Shown: piece by piece, positions 47,923 to 59,989 of the stretch
Layout of the letters: the number at the start of each line of letters is the position of its first letter
Position numbering within the stretch: position 1 is the stretch's first letter
From: Tetrapyrgos nigripes
Lineage: Eukaryota > Basidiomycota > Agaricomycetes > Agaricales > Campanellaceae
Length of the DNA stretch: 64,000 bases
Assembly: GCA_013368315.1 (NCBI GenBank)
Contig: JAACJM010000165.1
Span: forward strand, 124,001-188,000
Direction of reading: 5' to 3'
The notes under the pieces: generated by a model
What the model was told of the DNA's origin: nothing
The model's database searches: none
The model's input: the letters and a program-made list of their open reading frames with translations, nothing else
Position numbers and translations under genes: made by a program

Positions 47923-49560
47923 ATGCCTATCTTCACTGTTCAGCTGCCAGGCTCACAAGTTCCCAATACCGAGGCAGGGACCATTCAAGCTCCAGGCAAT
48001 GGCAAGCTCGAGTATTTCTATGAAGATAGCGGGGCTCCCGCCGGCGTCGGATCCTACACAACGTTCTTCATGCTACATGGATATTGCTATCATAGTGGTG
48101 CGTGCGTGCATGTGCTAATTGAAATCAAGGAATATCTCTACTTATTGTCTTACTTTTGTAGGTATATTCCAACGCCTCTTTCCTCTCGCTCACCAATCCT
48201 ACTCCCAATCATTTCCATTTCGAGTCATAGCAATCAACCGTAGAGGCTACCCCCCCACCACGCCGTTCAACCCTTTCGAACTAACTGTTTTCGAGAGCGG
48301 GTCGGAAGAAGAACGCGTATCCCTCCTTCTGAACGAAGGAAGGAACTATGTTTTATTGCTTGATGGGCTTATCAAGGAGCTGGGGATACCAGAATAGGAT
48401 CTTTTTGGAGATAAAAAAGGATGTGAAGGTAAAGGCAATGGGGTTGCTGTCGTCGGCTGGTCCCTAGGAACAGTATTTGTTATGTCAATGTTGGTGGCGA
48501 TGAATGCGAGAGATTCGGAGTTGCTTCCTGAAGACAGTAGGAAGAGAGTGGACAGATATGTGAAGAGGGTTGTATCATGGGGTACGTCGTGTCTTTGTGT
48601 ATTCCTTCTTTTGTTTCCTTTCTTTATTTTCTGCTGCAACTTGTACTAACCTTTTCTCTTCTCAATTTATGCGATCTGGCATGCCAATTCCAACTACGAT
48701 CAATGTCACGGTGTTGCATGACCAATCCCAGATATGGCCACGTTACATATAGGACTGGACCTCTCTTCGCTTTTGCCAACTTCTGCGCCTGTGCCCAGTG
48801 CACCTGCAGAATCTGAGCCATCCCCATCGTCATTCTTGGACAAGTCCATCTCATGGGAAATACGCCGGGCAGAGTTTCATAAACTCGTCACGTCGTATTT
48901 TATCCATGGAAACCTCGACTTCTCGAAAGTGTTGGATGGTGGTCACGATATCTCCCAACTCAACTTCACCCAATACGATTCGTCTAAAGAATGGTCTTTC
49001 GAGGGGGTATCCATGGAGGAACTCTCTCATGTATTAGTTGTGTCCATTGGGTCAACGAATGTTCTGAATGGAATAACATCAGATGAAACAACGATTCATC
49101 CCTCTTGGTTTCCTGCGTTGAGGATGATTGTTGATCGGGGATTATTTTCTACTCAGGCTCACAATTGTAATTCGGGAGGCAAACTCAAGAACGCGCACGG
49201 TATGAAAGTATGGTGTCCATACGGCGAGAACACCCTTGCGATCTGCATTTTGCCAGCGTGGATATTGGAGGATAGGGTCAAAGCTGAGGCGGAATCAAAA
49301 TCAAGATCTGGGCTTGGATTTACAGTGGCCAAGGCAGCGAATCATTTCGTAAGTTTGACTTCTACTCCTTTAGCCTGTCTTTCCGAGTCTCTTTCGGATT
49401 TATTACTACATGTCCTCTCTTTTCTCTTGGTCGAATTTTTCAGTGAAATTATAAACTCAAACTGACTCTTCTATCCCTGCTATTCTAGCAAATGTGGGAC
49501 GACCCAGAAGGTGCGATGGAGAGCCTGGAGTATTGTGTCAGAAAATCTCAATGCATGTAG
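47923..49560 (+). pseudogene. Alpha/beta hydrolase-fold protein interrupted by one in-frame stop
   Basis: Exons 47923-48097, 48162-48581, 48732-49348 and 49489-49560 join in phase over 427 codon positions. Visible parts are the strand and oxyanion region FFMLHGYCYHSG, RVIAINRRGYPPTTPF, then the nucleophile elbow VVGWSLGT (Gly-x-Ser-x-Gly), and near the end the histidine segment ANHFQMWDDPEGAMESL. Codon 137 (48395-48397) is TAG, between GLIKELGIPE and DLFGDKKGCE. The reading frame stays open and protein-like on both sides, and no intron can remove the stop. Either a recent null allele, stop readthrough, or a base error. Paralogues of this fungal hydrolase family are intracellular or secreted esterase-like proteins of unknown substrate. 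Confidence 0.72.
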
Positions 49561-52019
49561 CCCAGCTAATATAGCATCTGTTGCCATTCCCATCCTGTTC
49601 GAGTTTTCTGCCATACCGCAACCTGTAAACATTGTGTTCATCAAGGCTTTTCATTAATGCATAGAGGTGTCGAGGATCTAAGAATTAAGCAAAACTGTTG
49701 GAAATGGAATTTCACCAAGACTGTAGGATTTTGTATTTCATTTCTTTCCTATTTTGTTCTCTCATGTGGCAATCCGGATCTCGTCTGTGTACTGCCCTCT
49801 TATGGTCACTTGGTTTCCTCATTTGTCTCCCTACTTTATATAACGAATCATAGCCACAGTAACCTCAGCGTTGACTCTTCCTTCTCGCTGAGGTTAGTAC
49901 TCATGTCTCACAAGTATTTCTATTGCTCATGTATACCTATAGCTGTATCTATTCATATAGATACAGAAGAGGTCAGGTCCTACAAAGACAAGTTGGATAC
50001 AGCCCCTCGATGTATAGGGGGGGTCATATGGTCTATATTTGAGTTATTTTAGCTACTTACGGAGTATAAATACGGTATTTACATCCACTGTATCTTTACT
50101 CGTTTGCCTCTGGTACCAATACAAGGTCAAACGTTCTTTCCCCCTGCCTTTTCGTGCCACAGCGTATTTCAACAAAAACATGTGTAAAAATATCATTGAA
50201 GTAATTGGACATGCATAGGATAAGTAATAAGGGCGTTGGAGGGAGCATTGCTGACTTGAAAGAACGTGATGTGCTAACAGGCACAACGAATTTGCGTTAC
50301 CTTGGTAGTGGGGTAACTGCCTATTCACAGATTTTGGGCTAAAATCTTCTGCATGCATTCTGCTTATGAATTACAAGGCTCTTTTAAGGGACTCGTAATC
50401 ATAAACTGACGTTTCAGCGAGTGGCTACTCACTGAATAGGCCCTACATAGTATTCAGTCGGCAAAGTCCGGTCATGCCGATATGCCGCTTCTTCACAGAT
50501 TTTGGACCTCGTTCCACAGCGATGGCCCACATGTCCCTCGTCAAGTACCAGAGCTGCCATTTGAATTATCACGCTGAAGGAGACTTGGCTTTGTCCAGCT
50601 TAATGTGCTTCTTCCCTATCCATACCCCTACCATTCGCGAAAGATCTCAAGAGGAGGCACATGAAGCTCAAGAGCACCTTGTGGAAAGTGACTAGGACGA
50701 GTTAAAATGATCTGCCATACCCGATAGTGAGGCATCTAATTTGCACGATCTAAAGAAGGATGCAACGTGCTATCAGCGTCTTTTCCAACGAGGGAAATCT
50801 GGGCCAACGCTGCGCATGGCACGAGGCCCAAAATGGCAGAACGGCATCCCGGCACAGTATGGGATTTGCCGACTGGATTGAGGACCTATTGAGCATAGCC
50901 ACACGCAGAAATGGCGTGTAATCCAGTAACGCTGCGTCTGCGCGGCATCCCCGACTCCGGCCAGTTTCTAGAAGCAAGTATATGTATTGTTTGTAGTTGT
51001 CCTGTATGTACTTAAGCGACACTTGTTGCAGAAATCTTGCTCAGAAATATGATCAACCACCTCATCGTCACGGATCCTAGTTGTAACTGGGACCTGTACA
51101 CTCTTCTAGGTGAGAATGAAAACAATCTTGAATAGCATCCTCGACGCCTAAGAGCCGATATATTGCCTCTCAGTCAGTCTACAGAATAAAAGTTCTGCAC
51201 AAAACATATTTCAGTCTCAACTTTCATTGTCAGAAAGTGTCCAATCTGCTTTGAATGAGCTGTAAAGCGCGGTATAAATGGAAAAATCATCTTGCATATC
51301 CATGGTAGAGAGTACAGTGACTTTGTACAGTGAGAGTTGAGCAATGGTCTTTGCACGAACAGCTTTATTTTGATTATTTGTCGCAGAGTTGTCTAGATGG
51401 TAATGCAGTTGGTACTACAGGTCCGATACAGACAGTTTTTGAGATGTAACTTTGTATTGATAGTGGCAGAATACGGGGGCAAGTACTCGCAGCGCGACGA
51501 AGGGAGTCGGCGACAGTCATGGTTGTAGGCGAAGGAAAAAATGGAAAGGAATGGAACGACAATAGAACTTGAAGTTCACACTCGGAGTTGGCCGTCAAAA
51601 TTCGAACTCCAGTTGGCGACACCGCATGATGTCATTCGGTTGGACATCCGTTTCGCTCTCGGCCTTTGTATCCACTGTAGAACAATATTTTTCTTCCACC
51701 TCAGTATTGTCTGTCAACAGGTGGGAAAGTGAGAGAAAAACGCGTGGAACGGCACTGGCTACATGGGTCTACACTACAGTCTACCAGTACTGTGATCATC
51801 CGACCGAGTAAGCTACCAATTCATTGCCAACACAACGACCCTTAAAATTTGACCCTTGTACCCTTGGCCTTATACGTCTCAAAGTGACTTCTCTACTGGC
51901 TTCCTCTAACTTTAAGGCAAAGTACTGACTTCTCATGAGCTCGCCTCCAGTGTGAGAAACCCGAAGGTTGAACTCCGACTCGGTAAATGTCAGTGTGATT
52001 TTACAAAATGATATCATAT
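49561..52019. other. Intergenic, no supported gene; dispersed repeat copy at 50175-50285
   Basis: No convincing coding on either strand. Positions 50175-50285 resemble 56050-56160 (shared words include cattgaagtaatt, gacatgc and taggataagtaa), a diverged dispersed repeat in the same orientation. Confidence 0.4.
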
Positions 52020-52029
52020 ATATACTATC

Positions 52030-52424
52030 CCTGACTGGCTTGAGCAGGGCGGAATCACAAGCAAATGGATATATCCTTCAAATGAAGCTCCTAGATTCAA
52101 AAAGGCTACAGTCATTAATTTAGTTTTGTGAGTCATGAAATTCTTCCCTTCTTTTGAAAGTTCCTAATCATATTCATACTCATTATTGCTATTAACAGTG
52201 CCATCCTCATCATTCTAGCAGCAGGATTGAACACCCTCCTACATAGGGCAAATAGCTTCAAAGAGAGGAAAAGAGAGGAGCTCTTAGCACCTTACATTGA
52301 AACACAAAGTGGGAATGGTGAATGGTCTGAAAATCAGGGCAAGACATGTACAGACAAATATGAAAGGTCAAAGGCTTGGAGTGAGCTTGGTGATAGGCAT
52401 CCAGATTTTGTTTATACAATTTGA
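52030..52424 (+). pseudogene. 3' fragment of an MFS permease (Dal5/TNA1-like)
   Basis: Two exons flank an intron at about 52128-52199 (GTGAGT...AACAG). They read SKWIYPSNEAPRFKKATVIN, then AILIILAAGLNTLLHRANSF, and end KAWSELGDRHPDFVYTI with TGA at 52422-52424. That is the end of the allantoate/nicotinate permease-type MFS family: last helix, then a tail with the ELGDRHPDFxYT finish. Nothing upstream supplies the other ten or so helices, so the gene is 5' truncated. The fragment is noticeably more AT-rich than neighbouring genes. Confidence 0.6.
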
Positions 52425-52592
52425 GTCTTGACCAGGCTGCAGAGACATGGGAAGCATTGTAAAATGGAATTATTATTTATGGGAGAATTGGTATATATTT
52501 TGCATTAATTAGCTTTACTATCTATTTATTCATGAATTGAAGCAGAAATTTGCAGGTTTCCAGGATCTTGGGGAGTGAAATACTATCTATAT

Positions 52593-54388
52593 TCATGCAT
52601 CTACACGAGAGCGGACTCTTCTATAAAAACGAATGATGATATCGTTGAATGTGAGGGTCATGATTCTAGATCCCAGGGGCACAATATTCCCATTAGTGAA
52701 AGCGAAGGACAGAACAAAAATCCCCTACGTGTGCGGAGTGAACCTCAGAAAATGAGCAAAAGTCCCTATAGGAGTAAGTTTAAACCATCAGCATTTATAC
52801 ATACATATGTACATGGTGTGGTATCATCGAAACCAAAGTCGATGCATATGAATGATCTGGGCTCCTGGACAGAAACTAATACATACCTTTATACCATCCT
52901 AAGGGCCCTTCAATCTTAAAGATCTTGATCAGAGCGTCTATTGGATTTTTATAGAGCACCCCGATGTATTTCCCGTTCGGTAACATCTTTGTGGGTTGAT
53001 TATACATCCTTGTCAGGACCTGAATGGGGTCATCAGCCATAAGTGTGAGTCACTGCTATCCATTGTAAAACGCACATACAGTGTCAGTAGGTTGCATCAC
53101 AGCCAGCTGTCAGAATCCCACTGGTAGTTAGCAAAACACAGATCACAAAAAGCGAACATTCTACTACTTACCGCTACGAGGCCAGAAACGGAGCTACTGG
53201 CCATAAACGTCCAAAAGCTATCGGCAGGAAGAATTCCATGATCAACGAATTGCTTCTTCGCCCATACGTACGAGGGGACTTGGACCTAGTATAAGAAGAC
53301 CACATAAATATATCTCAGTTTAATCCTTCCTCAGATTGAAATACCAGTTGAGCTGATTCTGCATTATGATTACTTACCGATGACCCCATAGACGTCCTCA
53401 GCACAGCAGCATTCATCCCACGGAGCAGTCCGCGGAGACCCTCTTGACGAATGATCACGGTCAAGGCTTGAATAGAATTCTTGTACAAGTGTTGAGTTCC
53501 TACAGGTAAAGCGGGAGAATAGGCCTTGTTCCGATATACTTGAATTTCGACGCAGTAAACTTTGGCGACAGCGACAACGAACCTGCATCCGAGCTTTGAT
53601 CAAAAACATTGGGTTACCCATCGACGCTAGACAATTAAATTTTAATTTTAAGGAACCTTAGAACCGGATGCTCCTAGCAGAATATTTTTACACACCACCA
53701 ATGGCGCCAGTAGCAGCTCCTGCGACTACAGATGTAATCACGTTCTGTTCATTTTTTGGAATATTCGCCACTTGATTGACAAGTTGGCGCATCGGTTCAT
53801 AGAATCCTAGAGTCAGGAAGAGGATGGAGTGTTTGGCCAGTGTTCAAGAATTCGAAGGAAGGAACGCACCTAGTCGAACCCCGTTCACCAAAAGCTGGCC
53901 ATCCGAGTCATTATCGACATGAGCGCAGGACATTAGATCTTCGAATGCCCGTGCTTGACTTGAAGCCTTACCTGATATAGATACTATATGAAGTTAGAAA
54001 GCCCATTAATGCCAGACGAACTAATTTAAAGCGTCAGGTCAACTCACCGCAGGCCCCAACCCCTTCTGAACACCCCGTATACCCTCATTCTGAAATGTCT
54101 TTCCAAGTACATCGAACGTATTCCTATACACTTTCGTGCCTCCATCCTTCGCCAACTCTCCTTGAAGCTGTAAACGAGTCTTTGCGACTTCAGCAGGGTT
54201 AGATATTGTAACCTGTTATAGCGGTGCAGTGAGATGGGACATGATTGTTGGTTAGTACTCAGTCAAAGGTCTCCCTCACTGACGAACAACAAAATGCGAA
54301 GAAAAAGCCATACCGCTCCACAAGCTGCGAGGCCACCAAGGAAGAAGCCTTCGACAGTCGACAAAGGCTGAGGCTGAGGCTCGGGCAT
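52593..54388 (-). CDS. OAC1: Mitochondrial oxaloacetate/sulfate-type carrier (SLC25 family)
   Basis: Ten or so short exons from ATG at 54386-54388 to TGA at 52593-52595. The product starts MPEPQPQPLSTVEGFFLGGL. The first repeat has SNPAEVAKTRLQLQGELAKD, the Px(D/E)xxKxRxQ signature, then NEGIRGVQKGLGPAYLYQ and LLNGVRLGFYEPMRQLVNQV. The second has GNPMFLIKARMQAYSPALPV with EGLRGLLRGMNAAVLRTSMG. The third has MQPTDTVLTRMYNQP and FLRFTPHTIMTLTFNDIIIR, ending RSRVDA. Three signatures and length fit a six-helix inner-membrane carrier. The R-M-Q-x-Y-S pattern of repeat two and LQLQGE of repeat one match yeast Oac1p (oxaloacetate, sulfate, malonate exchange). The last intron must be spliced at CAC-AC|GTAGGG, otherwise an apparent stop follows TPHT. 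Confidence 0.85.
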
Positions 54389-57148
54389 GACAATGGTTTG
54401 TAAAAAGGAACCGAAATGTCACTGGCCAGGGTGAGTCACTGTGTCTAGGTTCACAATTACTAGTCTATTCATGTGCATCCTAAGCCTTACTAAGTGGCCG
54501 AATTGTAGGCGCCAGATTGTTTGTCAGCCGAAGCTCTGTTCGGACTGCGGGTTTCAAGGATGGATTCCTACGTGTGTAGCTACGTGCTACAGCCTACATC
54601 CCGTAGTACACAAGTAATAAGTATGCGACATGCCTAGTATACTACGACGGTCCATCATTATCCATAAGATCCCAGTGAGAGAGGATTAATTTTAAACATC
54701 GGAGCAGGGCGAGGTCCAAGCTATGTATAGTCATAGCCATCAGGATTACTTAAATGTATATACTCACACTAGTGCATGATCTGTACTTGGTGTTCCCGCC
54801 TAGATCCTCTAGTACCCTAGCGAAAAAGGTCAGAGTAGTCTCTCCTAGGATCTAGCCAGACCAAACCGAGGTCCGGTCAAAGTATGCCGTCGCCGTGACC
54901 ACTGGCAATTTTTAAAGCTTAAAGCGAAAGTCGCGCACGCGCAAGTTGCAACAGGTACAGGCCATGAATATTTGAATCGCGATCCAAAAAAACCAACAAA
55001 TCAAGTTTTTTTTTTTTGCATTTGGGATTTGGGATTTGCCGAGTCGGAGTCAAGTTCGGACCGACTAGACTTTGGCGTAAGCTGAGTTTGTAAGTAAGTA
55101 ACAGTTAGTAATAGTTTGTGGAGGGACCAGTGTCACGGTAACACAAAGGATCAAAGGATGGTGTACGAGCCAGAAAAAGGAACTTGAAAATGTAGAGAAA
55201 TGAGAAAGTTGTCATTGAGCGACTCAAAGCCTGCATGCCGAGTATACGTGTAACTTTTTATAGCCCAGGCCGAATCATGCCGACTTCGCAAAGCTTGATG
55301 CAAATATAGTTTCCACGTTAAAAGGGCCTCGTAACTATTTCGCTTGTTAGGCAAATTGGAGAGTTGAAAATAAAGTGCTGATGGATAGATGCTAAGAACA
55401 TGAAAGAAATGCATATATACCATCCTACATCCCTAAACAACTGCTCACTCTGCAAGAATCACGCAGCCCACACGACGGAGCACAAGGAATCAGAGTTTCG
55501 AGTGAAGAGAAAGGCGAAAATCACAAGATACGCAAGTAGCATCGTTGCGCACACGAAAGACTATCTTGACGTCAATGCTACTTTTGTGGGACTTGACGCG
55601 ATGACAACAAGATTCCAGACTTGAGGCATGAACTGAACGAGTATCTAGCTCAGCTTTGATGAAGGTAGAGTTTGAGGATAACGTTGAAGAAGAGATGTGT
55701 GAATTAGAAAAGAAATTGAATACATAGATTGTCACGGTTGGGGAGGACGTTGAGGACGTTGAGGCGGAGCGAATAACGAAGCGATAGGACATTTCGTGAC
55801 TTGGAATAAAAAGAAGCATGGGACAATACATACCTCGAAGACCAATACCCTATATCTCCCACCTTCTGAACCCTGTCTGTTTCGCTGCATAAAGTCTTGA
55901 AGTTGCGTCCTCGCGTGAATGTAGAGCAAAGAGAGCAGAAAAAAGTGCACTTGGCTGACAACCGTCGCGTTAACGCGTCGTCGACGATGAGAGAAAGTTC
56001 ATACAGATGGATCTTCACGTAGCTGGAGGTGTCCATGATCTAAGAATTAGGCAGAATATGTGTCAAAATGTCATTGAAGTAATTTAGACATGCGTAGGAT
56101 AAGTAAGAATGGCGTTGGAAGAGAGGGAGGTCCGAAAGAACGCGATATTGTGCTGGCGGGCGTGGGGAAGAAACGAAAATTTTCTAGACTCGAGTCAGTC
56201 ACTTCTGCAAAGGTTTGATGAAAGGTCGATTTTGGCGAAAAGCGGTTTGATCGAATTTCTTCGAACTTTTGCAAAAGAGTGGTTCGAGTCTAAAATTTTT
56301 CCAAGTCCCGCGTCACAAAATTTTGACCCTACTAAAAGGCTCCAGGTGGTACCAGTCCTCGTAGTTCCAGAGCGCCATCGACCCCATTTCCGTACTTCCA
56401 GCCAACTTTCAGCATTCCGTTTGATTGGAAAGATTTCTAGATAAAGTAAGGCCGGTACTGGTCCTTCTGCGTCCGCTTGAGGGACGTCCATAAGCATTAT
56501 TTTTTGAAGCCGTACGCGTAGTAGAGGAGGTTGAATGCCTGCCAAGCCCGGGCAGTAGTTTCGAATTCTAGGATACATTTCGAGTTACCGTCCTCATAAG
56601 CTAGGATGCCCCTGGCGGATGCGGTAAAATGGCTCGAGTGCCTCAAAGGGCTGGTTATTCAGGAGGCTAGCCATACAATGGAAACCGGATAACAGTGCCA
56701 CAATAGTCGATACTGGTGAAAAAAGGTTGAGAAAAAACTTCAAGGGGAAAAAGGAGGTTGCAGTCACATGAACAGAGACAAATTCCGAAAGTGGTCTGTG
56801 CGTTCTGAAGGATACGTTTGATTTTTTAAGCAAGCCTCCAAACTGCCATGTTCTTCACTGAATTTATTGACTACAATGTGACTGCCTTCTCTAGATTATA
56901 TTTGGCCCATCTTCAGACTTCCAGTTTGCAAGTACCCGTCTGTCATGTTTAATGTAATCCGAATGGCGCGCAAGAGCATCCGAAGAAGCAGGTCACCAGT
57001 TTTAACTATAGATTTCTTACAAAGGTAACCTCCTCATAGCAGTCGTAGATTTGCTTGCTAATTCAAGTCATCTTACCTTCAAGATCCGTAGACAATACTC
57101 TTTGTGGTTCTTTGGGCGAACTATGATATCGATGTACATGTGCGTATT
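54389..57148. other. Intergenic, repeat-containing, no supported gene
   Basis: No recognisable protein on either strand. A poly-T tract lies at 55006-55017, a short tandem gaggacgtt at about 55742-55762, and 56050-56160 is a diverged copy of 50175-50285. Confidence 0.4.
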
Positions 57149-57955
57149 TCAATAAGCCTCCAAGTTCTTCACTAGCTTACCCCATCTTCCGTCATGCCAG
57201 CTTGCCACATCCTTCCATTGCTGGCTATCTTCTCCCCAAGCATTCTTACACCACTCTAAGAACCCGGCAACCACGAAATCGGCGAACGAAACTGTATTTC
57301 CCATGGCGAATTCGTCTGCCTTCAGCCATGCTGCAATCTTCCCAAAACCCGCCTCAACATTCTTCCATTCCTCTTTGACACGTTCGCCCTGTGGAGCCAG
57401 AGTGTCAATGTCCATTTCCATATACTTCTTCTTAGTCCTGCGGAAGTATTCGTCGCTGCTTGGATTGAGCAGAGTCTCACACGTCCTGCCCATTAAAAAC
57501 TGGAACAAAGGGCCACTGAGGCTGGCGTGGACCGCCTCGGTGTAGGCAGTCTGCAATGCCTTAGTACCAGAGGGTATAAGCAAATGTTTGTCGCCAGGGT
57601 ACGTCTTGTCGAGGTATTCAGCAATGATGAAGGAATCTGCCAACGCTGCACCGGTAGAAGGGTCGACAATAGCCGGCAGAGTATACATCGGTCTTCCGTC
57701 AGACCATTGGGATGTTGGAGGAATTCCAGCGGCTTTTAAGGTCGACTCGACGTTGGGATATTCGACCCAGACTGTCTTGAAAGGAAGACCTTTGTATCTC
57801 AGAGACAACCTGCAGTCATAGTCGAAGTTGGTGAGTCCGATCAGCAGAGAGTCAGAACAGGATACTCCCACTCGTACTTACCTAGTCTTCCATGTATTAG
57901 GATTCCAAGCCTCGATACCGTCCTTCTTGGAGGGGAAGTCGTAGAAAGTGATCAT
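57149..57955 (-). CDS. Fungal glutathione S-transferase (paralogue 3)
   Basis: Exons 57882-57955 and 57149-57809 give 244 residues. The start MITFYDFPSKKDGIEAWNPN leads into TWKTRLSLRYKGLPFKTVWV across the splice, then RPMYTLPAIVDPSTGAALAD, SFIIAEYLDKTYPGDK (glutathione-site SxxIAxYLD motif) and the helical half VKEEWKNVEAGFGKIAAWLK, FAMGNTVSFADFVVAGFLEW and SWHDGRWGKLVKNLEAY. The WNPNTWKTR pattern places it with the GSTFuA/etherase-like class. It is closer to the canonical members than paralogues 1 and 2, which have a proline-rich insertion in the middle. The pseudogene at 59990-60390 is its closest relative here. Confidence 0.88.
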
Positions 57956-58034
57956 GTTTGTCATACGTCTTGTTCTCATACGTCTTGTTCTCATCGCTGC
58001 ACTTTATATCTGGCATCGATAGTGATTAATCATC

Positions 58035-58058
58035 CCCAGTGAAAATTGACACCGCTGA
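58035..58058 (+). repeat. Solitary CCCAGTGAAAA terminus (Y-type)
   Basis: CCCAGTGAAAATTGACACCG starts at 58035 and shares its first eleven bases with the ends of Y1 and Y2. No inverse partner was found downstream within the window, so this may be a broken element end. Confidence 0.4.
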
Positions 58059-58098
58059 TTTCTGTAAATTAACTATAGATAGATACTGACGTCCCCTC

Positions 58099-58395
58099 AA
58101 CGAAACGGCGTCCCCAAACTCTTGCCCCAACCCAACTCTCTCCCCAACCACCATCATCTCCCTTCCTCTCTCTCTCCTCCCGCCCACATCGCTGCCCCCA
58201 ACGAAACGGCGTCCCCAAACTCTTGCCCCAACCCAACTCTCTCCCCAACCACCATCATCTCCCTTCCTCTCTCTCTCCTCCCGCCCACATCGCTGCCCCC
58301 AACGAAACGGCGTCCCCAAACTTTTGTCCCAACGCAACTCTCTCCCCAACCACCATCATCTCCCTTCCTCTCTCTCTCCCTCTCCCGCCCACCCA
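58099..58395. repeat. 101-bp minisatellite, three copies
   Basis: Units begin at aacgaaacggcgtccccaaa at 58099, 58200 and 58301 and differ by only a few bases. The third copy runs into a C-rich tract (a run of about 14 C near 58407). All frames are open because the unit is pyrimidine-rich; not coding. Confidence 0.85.
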
Positions 58396-58399
58396 ACAT

Positions 58400-59985
58400 C
58401 GAGCCTCCCCCCCCCCCCCCTTCGACAATACATCTTCCAAGCTCTCGCAGGACGCGTATACATGTTAGGACACGGTGTAAGGCGATGTGTCAGTATATCC
58501 CGGATAGGGGCTTGTAGGGCGTGACGAGTGGGGGCGTTTCGAGAAACAATGTAGTTCGTTTTGCAGGTGCGTTATGCTTTGTCTCTACGTCGCCTAACTC
58601 ACATACGCATGTGTCATCCTCCTCTTTGCGCAGCATCGCATAACGCATGCAAGGTATGTCTATGTCCTCTCTCATCATTGTTTCTGCTCACGTTGGTTTA
58701 CCCGCCAGGCAAACGCGTCTTTATAATCCAAACGCGCCAAGGAAGAGCCCTCGATATCCATTTGTTCACTCCAGTCATCTCGGCTTCGCTTTCTGCAGCA
58801 TCGGTTGCATCGCTATTGGATACTGGTGAGTTTTCGGCCTCTTATACAGCGTATCCTCTCTAATTGTCTTTATTTTTCCCTGCATCCAGCATTGGCCGAG
58901 CCCAGCAAACGCGAGCAAGTAGGTAAAGTATGTTTCGCTGTGAAATCGCTTTGGCACTCTACTTACTTCTCATTTCTTTCCAGTTTGCATCTATATCACG
59001 GTTTCCGACAATTGGGCTGAGGCGATGTAAGAAAGATTGGAAGGACTCAGAAAATGGCGACGTGGTCTACTTTACATAGGGGACTTGTACAGCACTACTA
59101 AGTAGAGTGGAATGAAAATCTGATGATTTCTGATGATTTCTGGAGCGATACCAGAAAACAAATGATGCATCTCGCCCGGAAATCGCCAGAAACAGGCAGA
59201 TATTGCTCTGAAAAATTCTGCCATTGATACACAGCTCGTAAAGAGCTACACGAAACCCTCAGATCTCAGAGGCTAAGCGATAGCCGGAGAATCCCGTGAG
59301 ATCGAGAGAGAGGTGAACTCCAAAGATATGGACTAGGATACAGCGAATAATGGGTAAGTAGCTGCGCTCTGGGGCTGACTATGATACTGAAAACTTCTCT
59401 ATAATACCAGACTTTCATTGACAATGACGAGGACTGGAGGACGGTTTAGACGAAAGAGGAGGACTCTGGAGCTGGAGGTGGACTGGGAACTTAGACTGGG
59501 ACTTTGAGTTACACAGTGAACTGATTTTATTGTCCATTCTACTAGTATATATACCTAAGGTGCGTAGTAGATACTATTGGAAGTATTACTAGACGGGAGT
59601 CAGACGTGTTAGGAAGTAACAAAACAAATGAATTAACTAAGTAACAAATACTACATGAAACGAAGGATATAAAGCTGTTAACGAAGAAATATAAAACTTG
59701 TTGTAAGTATTTTAGAAAAGACGAAACAAAGTAAGTAAGGTCCGAAGTAAAAGATAAATGAAATAAAATGGAAACAAAAACGAAACGAACAAGTGACAAT
59801 ACCTGAAACTGACGCGTCGTGGTGAGAGCGTGAATAGGGGAACTAAAGTACCAAAATATGGTACTACACCATACTCCAGTTTTCTGGCTTTTTCTGGAGA
59901 AAAGACTCGAGCTCAGAGTTCTGCAGAATTTCCAGATATATCCAGAAATCAGCGGAAATTGGCGGAGTCGATTTTGACTGGACAT
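58400..59985. other. Intergenic, no assignable gene
   Basis: The + strand 58640-58900 has intron-like blocks (GTATGT at 58652, GTGAGT at 58826) and two competing frames, so no product can be chosen. A direct tctgatgatt repeat occurs near 59121-59140. The rest shows nothing recognised. Confidence 0.3.
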
Positions 59986-59989
59986 CGTC

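Noticed and set aside
52700..52760. Apparent premature stop after TPHT in the mitochondrial carrier
   Set aside because: A GTAGGG donor inside that codon and a ctag acceptor restore the conserved IMTLTFNDIIIR ending, so it is an intron.
58122..58517. Open frames on both strands through 58.1-58.5 kb
   Set aside because: Created by the pyrimidine-rich 101-bp tandem repeat, not coding.
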